This document shows, piece after piece, positions 1 to 5,347 of a stretch of 6,805 nt of DNA. Made by a program: the position numbers and the translations under genes. Numbering within the stretch: the stretch's first letter is position 1; every line of letters starts with the position of its first letter. The notes under the pieces are model-generated. The model was not told the DNA's origin. It did no database searches and worked only from the letters and a program-made list of their open reading frames with translations. The DNA comes from an uncultured Chlamydiaceae bacterium (GTDB taxonomy: Bacteria; Chlamydiota; Chlamydiia; Chlamydiales; Parachlamydiaceae): positions 1 through 6,805 of the forward strand of contig CAMFKA010000117.1 in assembly GCA_945957185.1 (NCBI GenBank). The letters run 5' to 3'.

Positions 1-87
1 AAAAAAATAAGGTCGAGGCCTGCAAGGCCGGCATAAAAAATGGGTAATGATTAGGCCCTTGCCCTTGCCCAAATTCTATTCGCTGCG

Positions 88-114
88 GTCATCTTGAAGT
101 ATGCTCAAGATGAC
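88..114. repeat. Small hairpin inside the left half of the element
   Basis: GTCATCTTGA (88-97) and TCAAGATGAC (105-114) are perfect reverse complements around a 7-base loop. The hairpin has no counterpart in the right half of the element, so the two halves are not identical copies. There is no T-run after it, so it is not a classic terminator. Confidence 0.7.
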
Positions 115-115
115 G

Positions 116-210
116 GGGTAGCCAGGCCGTCCCCGGCCTGGTATCTCAGTGGATTTACACATACGCGAAGCTTCAAATTCAATACCAGGCCGGGGACGGC
201 CTGGCTACCC
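116..210. repeat. 29-bp perfect inverted repeat, each arm itself palindromic
   Basis: Positions 116-144 and 182-210 are exact reverse complements, separated by a 37-base spacer. Each arm contains its own hairpin: CCAGGCCG (122-129), TCCC, CGGCCTGG (134-141), with the mirrored version in the right arm. The arms can therefore fold separately as two small GC-rich hairpins or together as one long cruciform or stem. This looks like a dispersed intergenic repeat unit present twice in opposite orientation. A degenerate relative is at 5170-5190. Confidence 0.85.
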
Positions 211-259
211 TCTCATCTGACGCAAACTCTAATAATCGAACACTATTTTGTAAAAATTT

Positions 260-283
260 GGGCAAGGGCAAGGGCAAGGGCAG
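260..283. repeat. GGGCAA hexanucleotide tandem tract
   Basis: Three GGGCAA units followed by GGGCAG, then a run of G. The opposite arm at 55-70 has only about two and a half units of the complementary hexamer, so copy number differs between arms. Such tracts can change length by slippage. It lies outside any gene. Confidence 0.8.
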
Positions 284-319
284 GGGGGAAGTTACTGCTC
301 AGCATCTGGCTTGAACCTT

Positions 320-1951
320 TTATTTTATACGCGCAAGCCATTGCTGCAAAAGCTCCGCCTGCTTAGACATTTGCCACAAATTAATTTGATACATGTTGAC
401 AAGCTCCAACGCCAATTTTTTGGCATTTTCCGTAACGTCATGCTGGCGATTGGTCACATAAGCAGCTTCAATATCACTTAGAACGCTACCTTCGTGGTCT
501 AACACTTTTATTAGCGAGTCCACATCTTCTGTACTTAACGTCCTCAGGGCCGTTTCATACACAAAAAAAACAGCGTCATCCGCTTCGATAATCGCATTGA
601 AAAATGGGGAGTGCTCCATTCTGACTTGCTCCTCTTGCTCTGCTTCTAAAATTTTACATTTTTCGTAAAAATTCTTTTCCAGGCTTTTGGCCCCTTCTAA
701 AAATTTGGAGCAAATATTAATAGCTTCTTCGTACAGTTGTGCGTCTTGGCTCTTTTGAACCGTCGTTAGATAATCTTGCAGCTCTTCCCCTTTCATCAGA
801 AAATTATTGTGAATCCTTTCGATATCGGAAGCATCAATTAGCTGCCCCTCAAACCACTGTTGGGTTTTCTCAAAATAGACGCTTTGTTTAGCAGAGTAAC
901 GACGCATCTCGTTCATGAGAACATCTAAAGAAGCTTCCGCTTCTTTAAATATCTTTTTAGGGTATTTATAGAGAAGCTTTTCTCCATGCTTAGACTTTGG
1001 TCTAGCCATATCAACAACCAGAAGACCTTTATCAATGACAATCCTAAAGGACACTGCAGCTAATACCGCAAAACCGGCAAGCACCAAAGAGATCCACACC
1101 AAATTTTTGCCTTCTACCGCTTGCTGTCCGATTTCCGGATATAGCGTTGTTAAACCAAGGAATCCGACAATCAACCAAAAGCTCCAAAGAAAGTAAAAAA
1201 CGCAATTTTCTTTTAATAAACCTGAGATGATACCTCTAACAGGCCGCGACTGTCCTAGAGACTTCAAAGATAACCCCAAAAGGAATCCCAACAGAAGCAG
1301 AAACAAATGATATAAGTTAAGATTTACTACCGTTGCTGTCAGCAACACCACGGGCAAAGCCATATAGAGATTAATCGTGGAGGGTACGAATAGGGCTCCA
1401 TTGAGAATCAACATCCAGGGATGCTCTATCGCAAACTGGATGTAATTATTTCCCGGTATCATATCAGGGGAAATTCCGGTGTTAATAGATAACAAATAGA
1501 GCATGAATTCGATGCAACATTTCATCAAAGCAAGCCCAAGTATAATCCCGAAGCATTGAGGAGAGTATGACTTGCGGGTTGCCCAAGCGGTAATGACTAC
1601 GAACGCTAAAAACCCTACAAAATATTTGATCGGCAAAAACATGGCGACAGCGATTAAGCACTGGCCTATTTTCGAGGCCAGTAGCGACAACTGCGCACGA
1701 TTTTTTTCGACGGTTACAGAGTTTGACAACAACGAACTTATGCGAACAAAAAAACCTTGTTCAGTATCTCTTAAGCTGTCAACAACCATCTTAACAAAGT
1801 CCAAAGCGCCAATGACTCGAGAACTATGAAAATAGTGACTAAATTGTAAAGAGGGGCATGTTATCGAATTGACGACAACAAGTCTGCAAGCAAATACATA
1901 TGCGCAGATTCCACCCACCCCTGCCAGCAATAAGAGAATCAGTTCGTACAC
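320..1951 (-). CDS. Polytopic membrane protein with C-terminal PhoU-like helical domain; divergent Na+/phosphate cotransporter-like
   Basis: 543 residues. Hydrophobic segments lie near residues 3-27, 88-124 (two helices), 133-155, 178-230 (about three helices), 250-270 and 285-306, giving roughly nine membrane spans. After residue 315 the protein is soluble, charged and all-helical to the end, with no hydrophobic stretch. A membrane half followed by about 220 residues of acidic helical bundle (for example the segment TEDVDSLIKVLDHEG near 474-488) and a total of about 540 residues match the NptA/YjbB-type Na+/Pi cotransporters, which end in PhoU-like domains. However, the QSS signature of that family is not visible (only GQSRP near 233-237), so phosphate transport is an inference and another transporter or anchored helical protein is possible. 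The start is GTG at 1951, chosen because an AGGGG Shine-Dalgarno lies 9 bases upstream. It begins 4 nt after the stop of the upstream small gene, which suggests translational coupling. Confidence 0.6.
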   Translation of the reverse strand: MYELILLLLAGVGGICAYVFACRLVVVNSITCPSLQFSHYFHSSRVIGALDFVKMVVDSLRDTEQGFFVRISSLLSNSVTVEKNRAQLSLLASKIGQCLIAVAMFLPIKYFVGFLAFVVITAWATRKSYSPQCFGIILGLALMKCCIEFMLYLLSINTGISPDMIPGNNYIQFAIEHPWMLILNGALFVPSTINLYMALPVVLLTATVVNLNLYHLFLLLLGFLLGLSLKSLGQSRPVRGIISGLLKENCVFYFLWSFWLIVGFLGLTTLYPEIGQQAVEGKNLVWISLVLAGFAVLAAVSFRIVIDKGLLVVDMARPKSKHGEKLLYKYPKKIFKEAEASLDVLMNEMRRYSAKQSVYFEKTQQWFEGQLIDASDIERIHNNFLMKGEELQDYLTTVQKSQDAQLYEEAINICSKFLEGAKSLEKNFYEKCKILEAEQEEQVRMEHSPFFNAIIEADDAVFFVYETALRTLSTEDVDSLIKVLDHEGSVLSDIEAAYVTNRQHDVTENAKKLALELVNMYQINLWQMSKQAELLQQWLARIK

Positions 1952-1955
1952 GTGA

Positions 1956-2279
1956 TTATTCCCCTACAAATAGTTTTGAAAGAGCTCTTTGATCATCCGC
2001 TGTTAATGGAACACGAACGCGCTTTTGCAATAAAATCGTTTTCCACTGCGCGGCTGTGTATTCTGTACGGTAGCGGATGGAGTGCCACGCGGTGCCATAC
2101 TCTTCATAAACCACTCCCCCTTGCTGTTTTAAAGCCGCTTCTTCCTGTTTCGTCAATTTTCTGGGAGTTTCTGACTCGCAAGTGACACACTCCTCCCAAC
2201 AACAACACGAATTCGCTTCTAATGAACTCGATATGGCCGTAGCAATAGCTAAGATGAATAGTCTGTTTTTAATCTTCAT
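1956..2279 (-). CDS. Small exported cysteine-rich protein of unknown function
   Basis: 107 residues from the chosen ATG. Residues 1-22 form a signal peptide: basic MKIKNR, a hydrophobic core, then SSSLEA before N23. It is not a convincing lipobox, since the first Cys at 25 is preceded by ANS. The mature protein opens with a Cys cluster: C25, C26, C27, C31 and C34, the last two forming CVTC. The rest is charged and probably helical, ending with a QWKTILLQKRVRVP segment and LTADDQRALSKLF. No family is recognised. The CVTC followed by a W-x7-R-x3-P segment recalls the soluble cytochrome at 3886-4332, but the heme-ligand His is absent (CVTCE). Alternatives are disulfide-linked envelope protein or metal binding. 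The start at 2279 is preferred over ATGs at 2282 and 2333 because GGAG lies 5 bases before it; the 2333 start would put 18 non-signal residues ahead of the signal peptide. It is the first gene of an operon with the membrane protein. Confidence 0.7.
   Translation of the reverse strand: MKIKNRLFILAIATAISSSLEANSCCCWEECVTCESETPRKLTKQEEAALKQQGGVVYEEYGTAWHSIRYRTEYTAAQWKTILLQKRVRVPLTADDQRALSKLFVGE
1961..1965 (-). promoter_or_regulatory. Shine-Dalgarno supporting a GTG start
   Basis: On the minus strand AGGGG sits 9 bases before the GTG at 1951-1949. It lies within the last codons of the preceding gene (stop at 1958-1956), so ribosomes finishing that gene are placed to re-initiate. This decides the start of the membrane-protein gene. 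Confidence 0.6.
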
Positions 2280-2284
2280 CATTT

Positions 2285-2288
2285 CTCC
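2285..2288 (-). promoter_or_regulatory. Shine-Dalgarno choosing the start of the Cys-rich protein
   Basis: Minus-strand GGAG is followed by 5 bases and then ATG at 2279-2277. The neighbouring ATG at 2282 is only 2 bases away and the ATG at 2333 has no such site. Confidence 0.55.
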
Positions 2289-2345
2289 GGATAGAATAGG
2301 TTGTTGTCCCGATCCTAATCGATTCGAGCGCATTTCGTCAATTTA

Positions 2346-2374
2346 AGTATAACTTTAATTTTTAATTCTGTAGA
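2346..2374 (-). promoter_or_regulatory. Candidate sigma-70-type promoter for the minus-strand operon, in a divergent promoter region
   Basis: Read on the minus strand: TCTACA (2374-2369, 4/6 to TTGACA), a 17-base spacer, and TATACT (2351-2346, 5/6 to TATAAT). The predicted transcript would start near 2339, leaving a leader of about 60 bases before the ATG at 2279. On the plus strand the overlapping TATAAC (2348-2353) and TTTAAT (2354-2359) are possible -10 boxes for the porin gene, but no good plus-strand -35 is seen. Overlapping -10 elements would make the two operons compete or be co-regulated. Confidence 0.4.
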
Positions 2375-2407
2375 GTGTTGCCTTCAACTTTACACATAGG
2401 TCTCAAT

Positions 2408-3832
2408 ATGAATATCAGAAATACTTGGATTCTTGCTCTTATGGCAGTAGCAATCCCTTTTTATGCTTCAGCACAAACCGATGCCGAACCCCCAAAAGCT
2501 GACACTACAGCTTCGCCTACTTCTCCGACAGCAAAACTACTTGAAGAGGTCACAAGTGGTAAAATGGGATCTTCTCCAACAGCAAAGCTGCTGGAAGAGG
2601 ACTCCGGCAGCGACAGTCTCGGCGACATCTGCCTTGCCTCCGAAAAAGAGTTAAATGCAAAAACCATCCAAGGCCTATGCGAAAAAATCAAACATTTGCA
2701 AGACAAACTTGATGATTTGGAATCGAATCAAACGGCACTAAGCAACAGCATTGAAGCTGTGACCGACGCTCCACCCGAAGATCTTAGAGCATTAGCCAAC
2801 TTCATCCTCACAGGAACAGGGTACACGTACTATGCAGCTCCTGTTCACGAAAATGGCACCTTCGGTACTGTTAACGACCCGGTATTTCTATGGCGTTATG
2901 GCGACAATATGCTTTTCGAAATGAAACTCGATATCACGTTAGCAGACTGCGATACCAATATTCAGTTGATTTACGGGACCCTCGACTACGTCGTTAACGA
3001 TTGGTTGACAGTTCGAGTAGGGAAGTACAGCACGCCTTTGGGTTTTGTTTGGGAAAAAATGACCACCGGTTGGATCAACAAACTCCCCACTCTTCCGCTC
3101 CCCTACAATCCACGCGCCCTTGCGCTAACTCCAGCAGCTGAAATTGGAGTAGACATTCGCGGTGCCGTCCCTTTTGACAACCTCCACTTCGATTGTGAAG
3201 GAAAAATTCCTTTCGTACTCAACTACGACATTTGGGTTGGGAATGGTCCTGACGAAAGCAAGGGGCGCATCCGATTAGGTTGCAACTATAATGACAACAA
3301 CCACAACATCGCCTTTGGGGGACGTGTTGGCTTCCGTTTTGAACCTTACCGCGAGATCGGCATTTCCGGAGAGTGGGGCCAATGGAACAATAACAAACAC
3401 GTCTCTGTTGTTACAAGCAAGCGCAGTCTCTTCTACAAAGCAGTGGTTTTAGACTTGCACTGGAGATATGTCAAATTTGTAGACATCTTAGGTGAAGCGA
3501 TGTACACCAGCTACGGCGCGGTTCCTAATCACGCCCTTGGGATCCACTCTCGCGACGTCAAACAAGTGGGTGGCTGGCTGCAATTCGCTTCCTTTTTCTC
3601 GTGGCTATATACCAATTGCTGCCTCAAAGACACCATTTGGGACAATTTCGAAGGGGTCGTTCGGTACGGCGTAGTCAATAGCGGTGTGACAGATTTCAGC
3701 GGTCAGCAGTGGTCGTTCGGATTGAACTACCATTTTACCAATATGCTTATTTTAAAAGCGGCATACGACATTAACATAGAAAAAAGGCTAAAACATAACA
3801 CATTCATAGCACAATTTGCTTACGCCTACTAA
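2408..3832 (+). CDS. Outer-membrane beta-barrel porin with N-terminal coiled coil
   Basis: 474 residues. Residues 1-22 are a signal peptide ending ASA before Q23. A low-complexity linker (23-70) contains SPTAKLLEE twice, 17 residues apart. Residues about 80-118 form a predicted coiled coil (NAKTIQGLCEKIKHLQDKLD and onwards). From about 127 the sequence alternates polar and hydrophobic residues rich in aromatics and Gly, and ends in ...FAYAY with a C-terminal aromatic, as expected for a barrel inserted by BamA. The segment LDYVVNDWLTVRVGKYSTPL resembles the Porin_O_P/DcaP-like pattern (RVGxxxxPxG), and DcaP-type porins also carry an N-terminal coiled coil that holds trimers. Substrate cannot be told. 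Seven Cys are present, unusual for porins generally but fitting a disulfide-linked chlamydial envelope. The ATG at 2408 is chosen over the in-frame GTG at 2375 because it starts directly at the signal peptide, with a weak AGGT 7 bases before it. Two cytochrome genes follow on the same strand. Confidence 0.8.
   Translation: MNIRNTWILALMAVAIPFYASAQTDAEPPKADTTASPTSPTAKLLEEVTSGKMGSSPTAKLLEEDSGSDSLGDICLASEKELNAKTIQGLCEKIKHLQDKLDDLESNQTALSNSIEAVTDAPPEDLRALANFILTGTGYTYYAAPVHENGTFGTVNDPVFLWRYGDNMLFEMKLDITLADCDTNIQLIYGTLDYVVNDWLTVRVGKYSTPLGFVWEKMTTGWINKLPTLPLPYNPRALALTPAAEIGVDIRGAVPFDNLHFDCEGKIPFVLNYDIWVGNGPDESKGRIRLGCNYNDNNHNIAFGGRVGFRFEPYREIGISGEWGQWNNNKHVSVVTSKRSLFYKAVVLDLHWRYVKFVDILGEAMYTSYGAVPNHALGIHSRDVKQVGGWLQFASFFSWLYTNCCLKDTIWDNFEGVVRYGVVNSGVTDFSGQQWSFGLNYHFTNMLILKAAYDINIEKRLKHNTFIAQFAYAY
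2522..2600 (+). repeat. Two 28-bp imperfect direct repeats, 51 bp apart, inside the porin gene
   Basis: 2522-2549 and 2573-2600 match at 24 of 28 bases and both encode SPTAKLLEE followed by the next codon's start. The period is 51 bp (17 codons), so expansion or contraction keeps the reading frame. It lies in the linker between signal peptide and coiled coil. Confidence 0.75.
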
Positions 3833-3835
3833 TTT

Positions 3836-3864
3836 TTGACCGAAAATAGAAGGGATGGTATGAA
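3836..3864 (+). promoter_or_regulatory. Candidate promoter for the cytochrome gene pair
   Basis: TTGACC (3836-3841, 5/6 to consensus), a 17-base spacer, and TATGAA (3859-3864, 4/6). It starts 4 bases after the porin stop codon. The predicted start near 3871 leaves a short leader that contains GAGG (3876-3879), 6 bases before the ATG at 3886. It would allow the cytochromes to be expressed apart from the porin, although no terminator separates them, so read-through is also expected. Confidence 0.4.
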
Positions 3865-3885
3865 GAGAAAAAAAAGAGGTAGCAA

Positions 3886-4332
3886 ATGTTCTATTTCAAG
3901 CTCTCATCCCCCCTTCTTCTCTCTCTATGTTTTGGAGCAGTCGCTCCATCACTAAACCTTGCTGCCTCCATCAATGGAGACTACGTCTTAAAACAGGTCG
4001 CCGCGATAAGCGCTAAAGGGTATCCTACCGGAATTCAAGATATTTATACTCTGTATCAAGCGAAATGTATGACGTGTCACGGAGAAAAAGAGATCGTCAA
4101 ATCGACAGGTGTTCTTCCTTCTTTTTGGGAGCAAACAGTCGAAAGGATGCGTACGATGCCAAAAGCTGATTTCTCTTCAGAAGAAGGGCATCGCATCAGT
4201 GAATTTTTGATCTACGATTCGTTCGAAAGACGTCGCGGGGAGCTAAAAAATCAGCTGAAGGCGTTGACGCCCGAACAACTGAAAGTGGAACAAGAGAAAT
4301 TAGACGCTGTCATCAATAAATACAAAAATTAA
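3886..4332 (+). CDS. Periplasmic monoheme c-type cytochrome
   Basis: 148 residues. Residues 1-27 look like a signal peptide (hydrophobic 6-22, then LNLAAS). One heme-attachment motif CMTCH is at 61-65: C61 and C64 bind heme covalently and H65 is the proximal ligand. M91 in RMRTMPKAD is the likely distal ligand, and the segment from FWEQTVERMRTMPKADFSSEEGHRI is typical of small class I cytochromes of the kind found in quinohemoproteins. The last 40 residues are a charged helix (ELKNQLKALTPEQLKVEQEK) beyond the heme fold, possibly for partner contact. It should carry electrons in the periplasm and needs a c-type cytochrome maturation system that is not in this window. A clear Shine-Dalgarno GAGG lies 6 bases before the ATG. 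The gene for a membrane-bound cytochrome starts 11 bases after its stop, a likely donor or acceptor partner. Confidence 0.85.
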   Translation: MFYFKLSSPLLLSLCFGAVAPSLNLAASINGDYVLKQVAAISAKGYPTGIQDIYTLYQAKCMTCHGEKEIVKSTGVLPSFWEQTVERMRTMPKADFSSEEGHRISEFLIYDSFERRRGELKNQLKALTPEQLKVEQEKLDAVINKYKN

Positions 4333-4343
4333 GCAGCAGTTCT

Positions 4344-5159
4344 ATGGATATTGGGGGTTTTCACCCTATTTTAGTGCACTTCCCTGTTGTTTTGTTCACC
4401 CTCACCGTTGTGCTCGACCTCGCTCAATATTTCTTCTTCGACAAACGCCCCTCTTACTACTCCCACTGGCTATTTTTAATCGGCGCGGTTTCGATAATCC
4501 CCTCCATCCTCACAGGACTTGTCGCTTCTAGTGCTTATCCGGAGAGTTTGTCGCTTCACCTTCATAAAGCGCTCGCGTTCTTCCTTACAGCCTTGATCTT
4601 TACTCAGGTCGTTATACGGATAGGGCTTTTGAGAAATTTCTCATTGATTTCCAGCAAATATGTCGTCTTTTTGAGTGTCATCATTTTCCTTATTGTCAGC
4701 CTCACAGGTGATGTTGGAGGAGTTTTAGCAAGAGGGACATCCCCCTTCAAAACTGGAGCAGTAGAAAAACAGTTCGACTTCAACAGTGCAGACTCCAAAG
4801 AAGTTCGCAAATATACTCCCGAACAATTGACCAATTATTTGATCAAGAAAATTACCGTTTTGGATGTGATTCCCATCTTTGAAAGGCACAAATGCGCACG
4901 CTGCCATGCCGATAAATTTGTAGGATCATTGCCAAGCAAATTCACCAGCGAAACAAAAGACAGCCCGGCTTGGCTAACTAGAGATGAAAAAGGGAATCTC
5001 GTGAAGTGGGAAGAGTCGCCATTTTACGAAACAACGATTCTCTACAACAGAATGCCTATCGATGCCGAAAAAAATTCGTGGGGGATTTCCTGGTCGGAGC
5101 GCCTGACATTAATCCGCTGGCTTCAAAACAACGCTCCGGTTGTGCCGCCATCTCCTTGA
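4344..5159 (+). CDS. DUF2231-type membrane protein fused to a C-terminal monoheme cytochrome c domain
   Basis: 271 residues. It begins with FHPILVHFPVVLF (6-18), the hallmark of DUF2231 membrane proteins, and has four hydrophobic helices near 9-31, 42-63, 74-96 and 104-124. H7, H12, H41, H72 and H74 lie at helix ends and could bind b-type heme or metal. After a linker, the soluble part carries CARCH at 184-188 (C184, C187, H188) and a likely distal Met at M237 in YNRMPID. The domain ends in ERLTLIRWLQNNAP, the usual C-terminal helix of class I cytochrome c. Four helices place both ends on the same side, so the heme domain should face the periplasm. The likely role is membrane-anchored electron transfer, probably with the soluble cytochrome encoded 11 bases upstream; actual redox partners are unknown. 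The Shine-Dalgarno is weak (AGCAG), which suggests translation is coupled to the gene before it. Confidence 0.8.
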   Translation: MDIGGFHPILVHFPVVLFTLTVVLDLAQYFFFDKRPSYYSHWLFLIGAVSIIPSILTGLVASSAYPESLSLHLHKALAFFLTALIFTQVVIRIGLLRNFSLISSKYVVFLSVIIFLIVSLTGDVGGVLARGTSPFKTGAVEKQFDFNSADSKEVRKYTPEQLTNYLIKKITVLDVIPIFERHKCARCHADKFVGSLPSKFTSETKDSPAWLTRDEKGNLVKWEESPFYETTILYNRMPIDAEKNSWGISWSERLTLIRWLQNNAPVVPPSP

Positions 5160-5169
5160 TTGAAACCGT

Positions 5170-5190
5170 AATACCGGGCCGAGGATGGCA
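5170..5190. repeat. Degenerate copy of the 182-210 repeat arm
   Basis: The 21 bases here match 182-202 at 17 positions (AATACC, GGCCG, GGA and GGC blocks conserved in order). It lies just after the stop of the membrane cytochrome gene and has no partner arm nearby, so it looks like a decayed or partial copy of the same intergenic family. Confidence 0.45.
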
Positions 5191-5195
5191 TAAGC

Positions 5196-5255
5196 ATTAA
5201 CACCCAATGAAAGGAACGGGATAACGCGGAGACGCGGGGACGCTGAGACGCGGAG
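5196..5255. repeat. 60-bp direct repeat, copy 1 (left of the ATPase gene)
   Basis: Identical to 6645-6704 except at one base (A5248 versus G6697). It begins ATTAACACCCAATG and continues into a GC-rich block made of ACGCGG(A/G)G-like units. Weaker similarity continues to about 5280 (T-rich then GAAT), where it ends; the complementary arm that completes copy 2 into a hairpin is missing here. The pair brackets the ATPase gene, 1449 bp apart. Confidence 0.9.
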
Positions 5256-5298
5256 TGTTTTCTTTTATAAAAAATAGAATTGCTAGCGTTCCTTGAAA

Positions 5299-5320
5299 TC
5301 GGAATGCATTCCGACTTTTT
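5299..5320 (+). terminator. Possible rho-independent terminator of the porin-cytochrome operon
   Basis: TCGGAA, loop TGCA, TTCCGA (5299-5314) is followed by CTTTTT. The stem is only 6 bp and AT-balanced, so it would be a weak terminator, and it lies 140 bases after the last stop codon. The same palindrome shares its half-sites with 5332-5347 and may instead be an operator for the ATPase gene. Confidence 0.35.
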
Positions 5321-5347
5321 GATTGATTTTATCGGATCATAATCCGA
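5299..5347 (+). promoter_or_regulatory. Twin palindromes TCGGA-N6-TCCGA, candidate operators
   Basis: 5299-5314 and 5332-5347 each read TCGGA, six bases, TCCGA. The six-base centres differ (ATGCAT and TCATAA), so only the half-sites are conserved, as for a dimeric DNA-binding protein. The centres are 33 bp apart, about three helical turns, so two bound dimers would sit on the same face. The second palindrome fills the spacer between the predicted -35 and -10 boxes of the ATPase promoter. No regulator gene is in the window. Confidence 0.5.

Larger units (their letters stand above)
55..275. repeat. Nested palindromic repeat element (MITE-like)
   Basis: Seen directly: 55-75 is the exact reverse complement of 255-275 (21 bp). 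These outer arms consist of CCCTTG/GGGCAA units next to AATT. Inside lies a second perfect inverted repeat (116-144 with 182-210), and both pairs are centred near 163-165, so the whole 221-bp block is symmetric. The sequence between the inner and outer arms (76-115 and 211-254) is not complementary. No coding frame here looks real and no clear target-site duplication is visible. The block starts about 45 bases beyond the stop of the minus-strand membrane-protein gene, so transcripts reaching it could fold into a large structure that helps end or protect the mRNA. It may be a non-autonomous mobile element or two convergent intergenic repeats; the sequence alone does not decide. Confidence 0.75.

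Noticed and set aside
94..366. 90-codon plus-strand open frame
   Set aside because: It runs through the palindromic element and into the 3' end of the minus-strand membrane gene; composition is repeat-driven, with no Shine-Dalgarno and no family resemblance.
1572..1829. 85-codon plus-strand open frame
   Set aside because: It lies antisense inside the membrane-protein gene, whose reading frame is long and coherent.
1952..2185. 77-codon plus-strand open frame
   Set aside because: Antisense to the Cys-rich protein, which has a signal peptide and Shine-Dalgarno; the plus-strand frame has neither.
2461..2706. 81-codon minus-strand open frame
   Set aside because: Antisense to the porin linker; its internal repetition is just the mirrored SPTAKLLEE repeat.
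4604..4907. Two overlapping minus-strand open frames (4604-4834 and 4725-4907)
   Set aside because: Shadows of the DUF2231-cytochrome gene with no independent support.
2408..5159. Geobacter-type porin-cytochrome conduit for extracellular electron transfer
   Set aside because: Those conduits use multiheme cytochromes; both heme proteins here have a single CxxCH, so the comparison does not hold.
5006..5200. 64-codon plus-strand open frame across the end of the membrane cytochrome gene
   Set aside because: Out of frame with a well-supported cytochrome c C-terminus and runs into repeat sequence.
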